A stretch of 64,000 nt of DNA. Source: Hanleya hanleyi. Taxonomy: Eukaryota > Mollusca > Polyplacophora > Lepidopleurida > Hanleyidae. The number at the start of each line of letters is the position of its first letter. Position 1 is the first letter of the stretch. Of the stretch, positions 44,457 through 53,132 are shown one piece after another. Under the pieces are notes generated by a model, which saw only the letters and a list, made by a program, of their open reading frames with translations, searched no databases and had not been told where the DNA came from. A program made the position numbers and the translations under genes. The stretch lies in the NCBI GenBank assembly GCA_036873755.1, contig JAVTVY010019602.1:1-64000 (forward strand), written 5' to 3'.

Positions 44457-44920
44457 TTAAGCCCTGAATGGAGCTTGATTATTGAAATGGTCTTCGACGC
44501 AGTCATACACCAGCACATTTCGGTTCTCTGTCTGGGGATTCTCATCAAATATCTGTACGATAGTAGGTAGAATCAGTCCACCACAAAATGAAATAGAGAT
44601 ACAACAGGCAGTACTGTTCGCGCACGCTACTGCTAAGGCCTTGTAAGAATTGACTGTTCTAACACTGGATCTTTGTGCCTTCATCCATGAAGGCGGTCAC
44701 GTCTGGATGGATGGGTGGCAGTTCGCAAGGATCAAAGTACTCGCTCTGGTCTTCTATCAAGTACACGGCAACCCATTGTTGACCGGGACACATACATCGC
44801 GACCGTGTTGATGAGATACGCGGCGGGATACACACGTTCTCGAGCAAATACCCACTGAAAGGAAGTCCGTGTCCACGGACCATTCTCGAGCACGATTGAG
44901 ACATGGTCTGTGTCTATGTT
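44457..44920 (-). pseudogene. adenovirus-type protease remnant of the second Polinton
   Basis: Minus-strand pieces in at least three frames: NIDTDHVSIVLENGPWTRTS, VCPAAYLINT-like sequence, GQQWVAVYLIEDQSEYFDPC and ELPPIHPDV, and a C-terminal LVYDCVEDHFNNQAPFRA. Here the acid-site block is EYFDPC, keeping the Asp, whereas element 1 has Tyr; the active-site His is replaced by Gln (GQQWV for GQHWV). Multiple frameshifts make it non-functional. Confidence 0.75.
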
Positions 44921-45102
44921 AGGTGGAGTGAGTGAGTTAGTGTTTAACGTAGCGTTCATCGCTATTTCGGCCCTTTTCCGCTCGAATAATGTTTTCGAAC
45001 TTGGTGTAGCAACTCACATTTATGTTACTGGGAAAGGGGCATCCGAAGTTAATTGCCAACCGCAAATGCCTTTCTTGATGAGACCCAGCTGATGGTTGTT
45101 GT

Positions 45103-46130
45103 TTAAGGTAGCGTGAGGTCGAATCTGAACAACGTGTACCCATCACCATTTATCCCAATCAATGTGGTTCTCTTCGTCCTGGTCGATTTGGCCCGTCTCC
45201 GCAAACAGGTGCTGCTAATTGCGTCGTCTAAAATCTGGTTGTACGGGATCTGCTGCTTGTCCGAATGCAGAGCAACAAACTGTTTGAAATAGAATAGGTT
45301 GTCCGCATAAGCCTTGTTGAAACAGGTGTTCCCCGCGCAGGCTATGGCCAGTCGATTGGGGAAATCCCCGGACACTGAATTTTCTTGGTTAGTGACCAGG
45401 TTCTGAGATGAGACGGAAAACACCCAGGTTTGTACTCGTCGTATGGGACATTGGGCTGTCTTTTTCCCCCAAGGTTTGATGTGCCCAAACTGCACGGCTG
45501 GATTCGGCTTGACTTTGCGGACATACGAGGTGGTCGCTTGAATGACGATCTCATAGTCGAGCGCTACGACGGTGGACATCAAGGCAAAGGTCGCTGTCGT
45601 ACGCGTCACTCGGAGTTTGATGAGCACTTCGTTCAACAGGTGGCGGTTTTTCATAAACAGATCCGCTGTATAGTCCCATGAGATTCACCAATCGACTGTT
45701 CGCTGTAAAACCTTGCCGTTTCATCCATCCGGCACTGTCGACCGTTTTCAATTATCCTGGCCTGTGCCTGCAGAACAAGGGCGCCGTCAAGTGAGAATAA
45801 TTGGTTTCTCGGTACGACAACAAAGCTTCGATGTAGGCACGATAGGGGGTACATCTTCGTCGAGGCATTCACGGGTTCTTAAATGAGAAGTACATCCACA
45901 GGGAGTGGAGCCAGAGATTACCACTCTCGAGATTGGTGCCGTCCTCATTAACGATTTTGGACACAGGCGCACGCCGTATTCGAGTTGGTGATGGCGAAAT
46001 CGATAGGGCCCATCTCAGTGATGATGCTCTACCCTAACGACTCTTCGGCGCTGGTCTGGGTCGTCGGTACGGTCCACGAATTAAATTCACTGTTGGTGGA
46101 GGGGCACGACTCTGAATGGAAGAAGGACAT
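45103..46130 (-). pseudogene. major capsid protein remnant of the second Polinton
   Basis: The start MSFFHSESCPSTNSEFNSWT parallels element 1 (MAFIRAESCPSTNSEFDLWT). Downstream blocks, in shifting frames: ITNSNTACACVQNR-like sequence, LFSLDGALVLQAQARIIENG, then YEIVIQATTSYVRKVKPNPA, PIRRVQTWVF and GYTLFRFDLTLP. No insertion is present at the position where element 1 is interrupted (reads NQENSVSGDFPNRLAIACAG), confirming that the element-1 insertion is secondary. Confidence 0.8.
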
Positions 46131-46139
46131 GGCACCCGT

Positions 46140-46310
46140 TCGCTTGGTCGGAATTCGACTAGCACTCCTCTCCGGGACTGAGGGTCTTTTATTCATTTGA
46201 CCCATGGCTCGAGCAGATTTAACGGCCAAGACGCCTCCTGCTTCTTTAGATCGTCTTTTGATTGCCTCTCCGTTGGCCCCGTTGAATGTGCATCTCGTTA
46301 AAGACGGGCA
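46140..46310 (-). pseudogene. pVI-like protein remnant of the second Polinton
   Basis: The minus frame reads NGANGEAIKRRSKEAGGVLA and a basic tail (KRPSVPERSASRIPTKR) directly before the capsid start. It corresponds to EALKRRAKEARGVLVAKAQR of element 1. The N-terminal amphipathic part is lost. Confidence 0.65.
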
Positions 46311-46329
46311 TGACCCCCCCCCCCAGCTT

Positions 46330-47010
46330 ATTTGGTATAATAGTCCACATAGCTGTGTACATAGCACTGATAGGGTATCATTTGATTGTTTTAAAGATAA
46401 CCCAAAAGAGTCGTTTGTCTTGCAAGCCCTAACGTTCGAAGCATGATGTTTTATCCGTCTAAAGCCATGAGTCATCAAGCTATAAGTTTTCACGTTGTAC
46501 ACGTCACGTCTCACGTGACAACCACATTGCTTTACTCGAAAGTTTTATATTTTATATGGACACAGTTCGCGTAGTACACACTGCGCATACGGGTGCTCTC
46601 AAAATATCGGGTTTCAAAGTTATGTTTTCATATTATTTCATAAACAGCACTAAGTTATATTAAACTGTGAGACCAATATCCTGAAAAGTAAACTCCGACA
46701 CTATGAAAGCAGACAGAAGTCACATCTCGTGCAGTACGCGCCGCACATGCTGGTTTTAACAACCGTTTTTTTTTATGCCTCGGATGTCTGTATTTGGCGT
46801 CTTGACTGGCGTGGTGCGAGCAAGCGTGTCACAGATCTCGGTAGACGTTATGCTTGGGGAGATGTTAGGGGCATCTGCTGCTGCTGCATCCAAGTCCATC
46901 ACTGGCGTCAGATCCGATATTCAATATTCAGCCGTCGTCCATAAGATAATTTCCACGTCGATGATCGTCTTGTGCAACTGCTTGCCATCAATGGTGGTGG
47001 TGGTGGTTGT
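46330..47010. other. unassigned interior of the second Polinton remnant
   Basis: No frame recognised as minor capsid or pX-like protein, although those belong here by gene order. 'attcagccgtcgtccat' at 46927-46943 is an 17-bp match to a word in the 355-bp repeat (38055), possibly a trace of another insertion. A GT-rich microsatellite (tggtggtggtggtgg) lies at 46991-47006. Confidence 0.4.
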
Positions 47011-47019
47011 GGAGAGAGG

Positions 47020-47290
47020 GGGTGTACAGGCCTGTGACTTGCGTTGACGTACCATATCATCCACCAAATGCACCATGTGGGTGTCAGGAACCATTCAGTT
47101 CTGGACGAGGGGTTCGACTTCATCGCTCCTGCAACAAATTACCCCTGTGAAACGGGACGGGTAGGCTCTTCAGGACTTCGACTGCGACTCGCTGCGGGGC
47201 TGATGGTGGTACGCCTGGTATCGGCGGCTGTGAAGCAGATTCGGGTTGTGGAGCTGATGGTGGGACTGATACAGTCGAAGGTGTCTAGCA
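47020..47290 (-). pseudogene. proline-rich conserved protein remnant of the second Polinton
   Basis: In minus frames: APQPESASQPPIPGVPPSAP and VAVEVLKSLPV, then MVPDTHMVHLVDDMVRQRKS. These align with PPLPGVPPTAPQWVEDEVLK and VVPGTHMTDLVNDLMRQRRS of the element-1 gene at 35220. Frameshifted between the two blocks. Confidence 0.7.
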
Positions 47291-47343
47291 TTGTCCCAAG
47301 AACGTGATGTACCGCTTGAGCGTAAATTGGAGGGATATGGAAG

Positions 47344-47567
47344 AGGTGGAAAAAATTGACGACGTCTGGTGACTAAAAATCAACCATATGAATCTAAAGG
47401 AAAGCATCCCTCGGCACGTCACATTCAGATCCGAGAATACGGTGGATTTTCGGGCGTAGCCTGAGAATCTCAGCCGCGCTTTTGTTGCAGATATCGATGT
47501 GGAGACTATGAAGTATCCACACGGCCACTAGAACCGGCTTAAGCGGAATTAGATACGCTAGTAGTAT
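47344..47567 (-). repeat. right arm of the second element, with open coding-like segment
   Basis: The minus frame ending at TAG (47396-47394) is open for 93 codons back to 47675 and includes LLAYLIPLKPVLVAVWILHS and SAAEILRLRPKIHRILGSEC. The left arm preserves the same peptide with mostly conservative changes, so this stretch probably was coding in the parent element. No family recognised. Confidence 0.6.
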
Positions 47568-47584
47568 ATAGTGAGGATTTCGAG

Positions 47585-47645
47585 TCACATTGACCTTTGA
47601 CCTCAGAAATTTGCATATCGCGTGACAGAGGTCAAAGGTCAATGA
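47585..47645. repeat. inverted DR1-like pair flanking the second element
   Basis: TGACCTTTGACC at 47591-47602 and its inverse AGGTCAAAGGTCA at 47629-47641 form a hairpin with a 26-bp loop containing 'tttgcatatcgcg'. The same DR1 and 'gcatat' words recur at 51.4-52.4 kb. Confidence 0.6.
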
Positions 47646-47764
47646 GTGCACTTGAGTTGACCTGTATCCTTTCATCTTGTCTTTGACCTTGGATCATGTT
47701 TAGACATGTTAGGGCTGGGGGTTTTCCATCACGGGGAGTGCGCATGTGTATGACATCACTTCCG

Positions 47765-47955
47765 GTCTGCGTGAATGGGGCGTGACCTGTGAACCTGATA
47801 GGACATGTACTGACCTGTCTGTGGGGGTTTTCCCTACAATGTCGTTCACCTTCGTGTTTTTTCGGTGAGGTCCGATGGGTACGTCCGTGTCTTTTCGGTG
47901 AGGTCCGTGGGAACATGATAGGCCATGTACTGACCTGTCTGTGGGGGTTTTCCCG
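47765..47955 (+). repeat. ~125-bp tandem duplication
   Basis: 'acctgataggacatgtactgacctgtctgtgggggttttccc' at ~47793 and 'acatgataggccatgtactgacctgtctgtgggggttttccc' at ~47913 flank a 'cttttcggtgaggtccg' doublet. A third partial copy of 'gcgtgtactgacctgt' is at 48173. Confidence 0.7.
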
Positions 47956-48279
47956 CCAGAATTTCGCTCACGTCTGCTTGGGTTGGGGGTTGTCACGTGC
48001 CGAACACTTGGCTCCCCGAATTGCAACATTGTTGCACGTTCGCAAGGATTGACCTATATCCGGGTCCTTTAGCAATACCATTGATGGGATGCCTGTACCC
48101 ACTTGTATTTGAGGTTTTTTCCATCACGGGGAGACCAGGTGATAGTTCAAGGTCATATTGAATGATAGGAATGCGTGTACTGACCTGTTCATCCGTGGTT
48201 TACATCCGGGGACTTATATCCGGGTCCTTTAGCTGTGTGTTCCATACGGGTACATCGGAGTTTACACGGGAACAGCCGG

Positions 48280-48512
48280 GTAGTTACGGAGGTGACCGAA
48301 GAGACACGGAGGTGACCGAAGATGTCACGGAGGTGCCCGAAGAGACACGGAGGTTACCGAAGATGTCACGGAGGTCACCGAAGAGACACGGAGGTGCCCG
48401 AAGATGTCACGGAGGTTACCGAAGAGACACGGAGGTGCCCGAAGAGTCACGGACGTCACCGAAAAGACACGGAGGTGACCCAAGAGACACGGAGGTTGCC
48501 GAAAAGACAATA
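48280..48512 (+). repeat. 18-21 bp minisatellite
   Basis: About 12 units of 'gacacggaggtgaccgaag' alternating with 'tgtcacggaggt(g/t)(a/c)ccgaag'. Reads in frame as EVTEDVTEVPEE-like repeats, but nothing suggests a real protein. Confidence 0.85.
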
Positions 48513-48559
48513 AAAATAAACAAACAAAAAGGGGATTCCCCTTTGGCATCGATGGTGCT

Positions 48560-49835
48560 GCCCTCTAGAGGCAGAGTGGGTGCATGTAAAATTTCTTCAG
48601 ATATAAAATACGGAACACGGACTTTACCCTAGAATATACTCCTATCGACTCTATTCCAAAGGGCTAATATCGGTCCCCGGGCTTATCGGGGTGAGAGAGG
48701 TAGGATGGGGGAGTGGGTGTATGTAAATTTAGGATTTGTCCGAAAATATAAAAAGCGGAACACGGACTTTACCCTACAATAGGGGAAAACTCCTATCAAC
48801 CCTATCTCAAAGGGCTAATATCGGGCCCTGGCTTATCGGGGCCTGCTGAGAGAGGTAGGGTGGGGGAGTGGGTGCATGTAAATTTAGGATTTGTCCGGAA
48901 AATATAAAAAGCGGAACACGGACTTTACCCCTACAATAGAGGACAGCCCCTATCAACCTTGTCCAAAAGTGCTAACATCGGTCCTCGGGCTTATCGGGGT
49001 CTGCCTATCAAGTCATGGGTGGGTGCATGTAAAATGAGGATTTGTCCCGAAAATATAAAAAGCGGAACACGGACTTTACCACTACAATAGAGGGAACCCC
49101 ATATCAACCTTGTCCAAAAGGGCTAATATCGGTCCCGGGCCTATCGAAGTGTGGGTGCATGGGTGGGTGCATGTAAAATGAGAATTTGTCCCCGAAAATG
49201 TAAAAGGCGGAACACGGACTTTACCCCTACAATAGGGGAAAACTCCTATCAACCCTATCTCAAAGGGCTAATATCGGACCCTGGTGAGAGAGGTAGGGTG
49301 GGGAGTGGGTGCATGTAAATTTAGGATTTGTCCCGAAAATATAAAAAGCGGAACACGGACTTTGCCCCTACAATAGAGGAAAACCCCTATCAACCTTGTC
49401 CAAAAGGGCTAATATCGGTCCCCGGGCTTATCGGGGTGTGCCTATCAAGTCATGGGTGGGTGCATGTAAAATGAGGATTTGTCCCGAAAATATAAAAAGC
49501 GGAACACGGACTTTACCCCTACAATAGAGGAAACCCCATATCAACCTTGTCCAAAAGGGCTAATATCGGTCCCCGGGCCTATGAGGGTCTGGGTGCATGG
49601 ATGGGTGCATGTAAAATGAGGATTTGTCCCCGAAAATATAAAAACAGAACACGGGCTTTATCCCTACAATAGGGGGAAACTCCTATCAACCCTGTGCCAA
49701 AGGGCGAATATCGGTTCCTGGTTTATCGGGGTCTGCCTATCAAGTCATGGATGGGTGCATGTAAAATGAGGATTTGTCCCCGAAAATATAAAAAGAGGAA
49801 CACGGACTTTACCTCTACAATATGGGCCTGTATTA
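48560..49835 (+). repeat. ~150-bp subterminal tandem array, about 9 units
   Basis: Unit: 'gggtgcatgtaaaatgaggatttgtcccgaaaatataaaaagcggaacacggactttacccctacaataggg', then 'ctatcaaccttgtccaaaagggctaatatcggtccccgggcttatcggggt'. Units start near 48567, 48717, 48870, 49020, 49162, 49305, 49458, 49603 and 49754. Two inverted units lie at 54985-55235. 'aaaatataaaaagcgg' resembles a repeated TATA-type word. Confidence 0.9.
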
Positions 49836-49869
49836 TACAATATACGGGAAAATGCCTGTATTGGGTATG

Positions 49870-50105
49870 GGGGGTGCTCATTTTTTTGTGAGTGGGATCC
49901 GACTGGACTAATGTATCGTCCGTTCTCATCATTTTGCGCATGCGCAGTCTGGCCATAGTATAGAAAGCAAGCATTTTGGGGATTCGTGGAGGTTTGTCGA
50001 GTGATTGAGGGCCCATACCTGGTCAAATGGACCGTGTTTTACATCCGGGTCCTCATCTTACATTTAGAAGTAGTATAGAAAGCAACAATTTTGGGGCCCC
50101 GAGCT
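49870..50105 (+). repeat. Polinton-TIR-like unit
   Basis: 'ggatccgactggactaatgtatcgtccgttctcatcattttgcgcatgcgcagtctggccatagtatagaaagcaa' closely follows a left TIR unit of element 1 (31283-31360: 'ggagcattcgactggactcatggttcgtccg ... tctgcgcatgcgcagtctggtcgtagtatagaaat'). This links the 47.6-55.5 kb region to Polinton ends. Confidence 0.75.
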
Positions 50106-50249
50106 CCGAGCTTCCGACTACTCCATCCCCGAGTTCCGAGCTCTTGTCGTTACGCCTTAATGCCCGTCGTTACGCCTTAACGCCCTAGCATACCGCCTTG
50201 ACGCTATGATATACACAGATGAAAGAAAAATAACAACAACAAGGATGAC

Positions 50250-50504
50250 AGATGAGAGAACAACTACAATATGTTTGTTTTTTCATATGGTTTATTCTCC
50301 CCTCCATTACATCATACCCACGCTGGGGGAGCCGCGTTGGGTATGTTCACAATTCAAGAAGACTCTTGTCCAATCAGAGGCCGCCATTTGGCGCTGTATC
50401 AGTCATAGTCGTTCTTGCCCGTTACTGCGTTAGATGTATTCTCGGCTGCTCTTGTCCAATCAGAAGTCGCCGTTTCAGAAACTTTCACCTTTGCTCGGTG
50501 TGAC
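50250..50504 (-). other. 3' flank of the zinc-finger gene, conserved in three copies
   Basis: 'catatggtttattctcccc...tacccacgctgggggagccgcgttgggtatgttcacaattcaaga', then two 'tgtccaatcagaagccgccattt' words. Inverse copy at 53705-53925 downstream of the plus-strand zinc-finger gene, and a third copy at 62890-63095. CCAAT and YY1-like (GCCGCCATTT) words recur in each. Confidence 0.7.
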
Positions 50505-51103
50505 CTAATCGTCGTCGGGCAGGCCTGGATATTGTTCGGGCAGCATGTCCTGAAAGAGTTGTTTGCGCATCCTGATCGCATTTTCCAGGGCCTCAGTGGG
50601 TGGTAGCCCCATATCCTCTTCCAAGTGACGCTTGGTCTTCATGATGGACCTGTGCGTGGGGTCGCCTTTCATTTCAAGCGGTAGTAAGGGACCCTGTTCA
50701 TAGATCGCCATGGCTGGTTTCCTGATGCAGGGGTGCATTTGGGTGTACGGCTGTTGTAAGTTATCCTGTCCGGCGTTCTCGATCGCTGCAGCATGAGTAT
50801 TGATAGCTGCTGTCACAATACGATCCCAGAAGGAAGGTTCTGCCTCACTTTCCTGGTATGTAGGCTGACTATCTGATGTCAAGCTCTCCGTATCAGTATA
50901 TAGACTCTCAGCAATCTCACTTTCCTGGGATGTAGGCTGACTATCTGAGGTCAAGCTCTCCTTATCAGTAGATAGACTCTCATCAATTTCTGTATCGGCT
51001 TCTTGTGCCTCGGAGTCTTCAATCCATGTATATTTTTCTCGTGTCACATCATATCGTAACGTCTGGTGAACGTGCGTTGGCACTCAGAGCAAGTATAAGC
51101 CAT
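50505..51103 (-). pseudogene. single C2H2 zinc-finger/acidic protein, left mirror copy, broken near the N-terminus
   Basis: ATG at 51103 opens MAYTCSECQRTFTRRYDMM, then TGA where the right copy has CGA, and a one-base deletion a few codons later. The rest is open: acidic Ser/Thr-rich repeats (ESLTSDSQPTSQESE, twice), FWDRIVTAAINTHAAAIENA, IRKPAMAIYEQGPLLPLEMK, and the C-terminal domain DPTHRSIMKTKRHLEEDMGL with IRMRKQLFQDMLPE, ending GLPDDD. The finger keeps both Cys and both His (Cys-x2-Cys-x12-His-x4-His) but lies across the stop. The acidic middle plus a DNA-binding head suggest a transcription regulator. I associate single-finger proteins with this type of tail with Polinton-like elements; not verified. 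Confidence 0.65.
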
Positions 51104-51148
51104 ATTGATGGTTGAACGTCGACTGTGCGTGTTTTGGCAATACACTTG

Positions 51149-51156
51149 CTTTTATA
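51149..51156 (-). promoter_or_regulatory. TATA box of the left zinc-finger gene
   Basis: TATAAAAG (minus strand) in 'ttactgtctataaaagcaag', about 50 bases upstream of the ATG at 51103. The same 40-bp core recurs at 51731-51750 and 53071-53090. Confidence 0.7.
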
Positions 51157-51159
51157 GAC

Positions 51160-51410
51160 AGTAACGCCCGTCAACGCTTAGCTTAATGCTTCCACGCCCT
51201 GGTGAACTAGCTCCGAAGCCCTGATTTTCATGGAATTGCCACCAATACATCGAAATGCAGTGACGCCCGTCAACGCCCGTCGTTAAGCCTTAGCGCCCGT
51301 CTCAACGCCCGTCAACACCCGTCGTTACGACTTAACGCCCGTCTCAATGCCTTAACGCCATATCTTTACGCCTTAACGCCCGTCTCAGCGCCTTAACGAG
51401 CGATAAAGGG
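51160..51410. repeat. iteron array of (c)TTAACGCC / GTCAACGCC words
   Basis: More than fifteen words such as 'cgtcaacgcccgtcgtta', 'cttaacgcccgtctcaacgcc', 'atctttacgccttaacgcc', spaced 8-20 bp. The same words fill 50140-50205, 52905-52970, 53995-54050 and 62645-62770. Dense, directly repeated short words beside a promoter are the layout of replication iterons or binding arrays. Confidence 0.75.
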
Positions 51411-51411
51411 G

Positions 51412-51640
51412 TTTTGGAGGCCGATTAACCTTTGAACTCTGAGTGCACTTTCGGTCACGTGACCGAAAGTGACCTTTGACCACGTGACCGAAAGTGACCT
51501 TTGACCCTGCGCTGCTCGGAAGTGACGTCTACGTACGCAGGCGCACACACACATACCTGGTGCACCCACACCCTGGTGTACCCTATAGCCCGTACGGGCA
51601 TGTGTGTGTGCGCCTGCGTACGATGACGTCACTTCCGAGC
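51412..51640. repeat. small palindrome with DR1, E-box and CRE words
   Basis: 'cgcaggcgcacacacacat' (51536-51554) is inverted at 51601-51622 around 'cctggtgcacccacaccctggtgtacc', and 'gctgctcggaagtgacgt' pairs with 'atgacgtcacttccgagcagc'. To the left are TGACCTTTGACC (51470-51481 and 51495-51506) and TCACGTGACC (51456-51465 and 51480-51488). Confidence 0.7.
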
Positions 51641-51730
51641 AGCGATGTATTGGAGGCAATTCCATGACAATCAGGGCTTCTGAGCTAGTTCACCAGGGCG
51701 TTGAAGCGTTAAGCTAAGCGTTGACGGCCG

Positions 51731-51750
51731 TTACTGTCTATAAAAGCAAG
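51731..51750 (+). promoter_or_regulatory. third-type copy of the shared TATA promoter
   Basis: 'ttactgtctataaaagcaag' preceded by 'caccagggcgttgaagcgttaagctaagcgttgacgg', as upstream of both zinc-finger genes. Here it is followed by a (cac)n-rich stretch and palindrome, not by the zinc-finger frame. Confidence 0.65.
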
Positions 51751-51759
51751 TGTATTGCC

Positions 51760-52355
51760 ACTTATATGTACAGACACCACCACCAACACCATCACCACAC
51801 ACTACCACCACACACACACACACACCACCACCACCACCACCACATTCCACCACCGCCACCACCGGGTGTTGACGGGCGTCAACGCCCGGTGGTGGTGGTG
51901 GGAGCTTCCGTGTGGCAGAGCTCTTGGATCGGAGATCTTGGAGCTCAAAGCCTGTGGAGCTCAGAGCTCGGAAGTGACATTTGCATATGACCTCTGTGAG
52001 GTCACTTCCGCTTTCGTTCACGTGACCGGAACTGACCTTTGCCCCCTGCGCGCGCTAACAATACCGGATAAAAATTGCGCGCAGGGGTCAAAGGTCAGTT
52101 CCGGTCACGTGACCGGAAGCGGAAGTGACCTCACAGAGGTCATATGCAAATGTCACTTCTGAGCTCTGAGCTCCACACACTTTGAGCTCCAAGAGCTCTG
52201 CCACACGGAAGCTCCCACCACCACCACCGGGCGTTGACGCCCGTCAACGCCCGGTGGTGGCGGTGGTGGTGGTGGAATGTGGTGGTGGTGTGTGTTTGTG
52301 TGTGTGTGGTGGTAGTGTGTGGTGTTGGTGTTGATGGTGGGGTCTGTACATTGCG
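51760..52355. repeat. ~600-bp near-perfect palindrome
   Basis: Arms 51760-52057 and 52075-52355 around an 18-bp spacer (taacaataccggataaaaa region). Each arm, from outside in: (cac/gtg)n microsatellite, 'gggcgtcaacgcccggtggtgg', 'gagctcttgga', 'gaagtgacatttgcatatgacctctgtgaggtcacttcc', 'tcacgtgaccgga' and 'actgacctttg(a/c)cccctgcgcgc'. CACCACCAC-rich frames on both strands are artefacts. Confidence 0.9.
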
Positions 52356-52360
52356 TGCAG

Positions 52361-52650
52361 GGGTCAAAGGTCAGTCCCGGTCACGTGAACGGAAGCGGAA
52401 GTGACCTCACGGAGGTCATATGCAAATGTCACTTCTGAGCTCTGAGCTCCTCACGCTTTGATCTCCAAGAGCTCCAATCCAAGAGCTCTGCCACACGGGA
52501 GCTCCCACCACCACCACCACCGGGCGTTGACGCCCGTCAACGCTCGGTGGTGGCGGTGGTGTTGGTGGTGGTGGAATGTGGTGGTGGTTTGTGTGTGTGT
52601 GTGTGTGGTGGTAGTGTGTGGTGGTGGTGTTGGTGGTGGTGTCTGTACAT
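52361..52650 (+). repeat. direct third copy of the palindrome arm
   Basis: Repeats 52084-52355 head-to-tail: 'ggggtcaaaggtcagtcccggtcacgtgaacggaagcggaagtgacctcacggaggtcatatgcaaatgtcacttctgagctctgagctcc', then the (gtg)n tract ending 'ggtgtctgtacat'. So the arms are present as inverted, direct, direct. Confidence 0.85.
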
Positions 52651-52664
52651 ATAGGAATGAACAT

Positions 52665-52904
52665 GTGTCCCTCATCAGTCCTTATGTATGGGTCGAATTG
52701 GCACCCAGACTACGACGGGCTTTACGTCAGCGGTATGTCGACCTCGTGACCCATATGAAATTGTTGGATAAGGACCCTGTCCATATGGAAATTGAAAGAA
52801 CAGCGTCGATGTTGAAAACCTCGGGCATGAACTGGAAATCGGCGTATGTCAGAGCAATAGCACAAAAGAAACATTTGTTCGGACGCATCATTAAACGACG
52901 TTAA
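52665..52904 (+). CDS. ORF sharing the C-terminal domain of the zinc-finger proteins
   Basis: The plausible coding part starts after the (gtg)n tract and reads WVELAPRLRRALRQRYVDLV, DKDPVHMEIERTASMLKTSG, AYVRAIAQKKHLFGRIIKRR, then TAA. It aligns with the tail of the zinc-finger proteins (DPTHRSIMKTKRHLEEAMGL..AIRMRKQLFQDML): shared D-P-x-H, I-x-x-T, A-x-x-x-A-I, K-x-L-F. The preceding 'ctcatcagtccttatgtatggg' offers a possible acceptor (cag), so this may be the last exon or a truncated copy of a second gene of the family. No start codon of its own is convincing. Confidence 0.5.
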   Translation: MSLISPYVWVELAPRLRRALRQRYVDLVTHMKLLDKDPVHMEIERTASMLKTSGMNWKSAYVRAIAQKKHLFGRIIKRR

Positions 52905-53070
52905 AGCGTTAATAAAGTGTGTTAAGGTGTTGAGACGAGCGTTAAGGCGTAACGACCGGCGTTGACGGGCGTCACTGCATTTCGATGAATTGGTGTAAAT
53001 TCCATGAAAATCAGAGCTTCTGAGCTAATTCACCAGGGCGTTGAAGCGTTAAGCTAAACGTTGATGGGCG

Positions 53071-53090
53071 TTACTGTCTATAAAAGCAAG
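53071..53090 (+). promoter_or_regulatory. TATA promoter of the right zinc-finger gene
   Basis: 'ttactgtctataaaagcaag' 47 bases before the ATG at 53133, in the same layout as the left copy. Confidence 0.7.
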
Positions 53091-53132
53091 CTTATTTCCA
53101 AAAGCACACACAGTCGACGTTCAACCGTCAAC

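Larger units (their letters stand above)
43384..47567 (-). mobile_element. second, decayed Polinton remnant in inverse orientation
   Basis: Flanked by ~220-bp inverted arms (43384-43604 and 47344-47567; 'ctagcgtatctaattccgcttaagccgg' is identical in both). Inside, on the minus strand and in the same gene order as element 1, are remnants of the proline-rich protein (47290-47020), pVI-like protein (46310-46140), major capsid (46130-45103) and protease (44920-44457). Integrase, ATPase and membrane proteins are not recognisable. Protein-level divergence from element 1 is large, so it is a different, older lineage and not a recent duplicate. Confidence 0.75.

Noticed and set aside
46775..47047. 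Plus-strand 90-codon frame (FGVLTGVVRASVSQIS) as a possible capsid-associated protein.
   Set aside because: It is antisense to the recognisable Polinton remnants and includes a GTG microsatellite; no family pattern.
48322..48549. Glu/Val/Thr-rich repeat protein.
   Set aside because: An 18-21 bp minisatellite with no start, flanking exon or conserved frame.
51721..52675. His/Thr-rich frames (HHHHT, PPPPP) on both strands.
   Set aside because: Artefacts of (cac)n/(gtg)n microsatellites in the palindrome arms.
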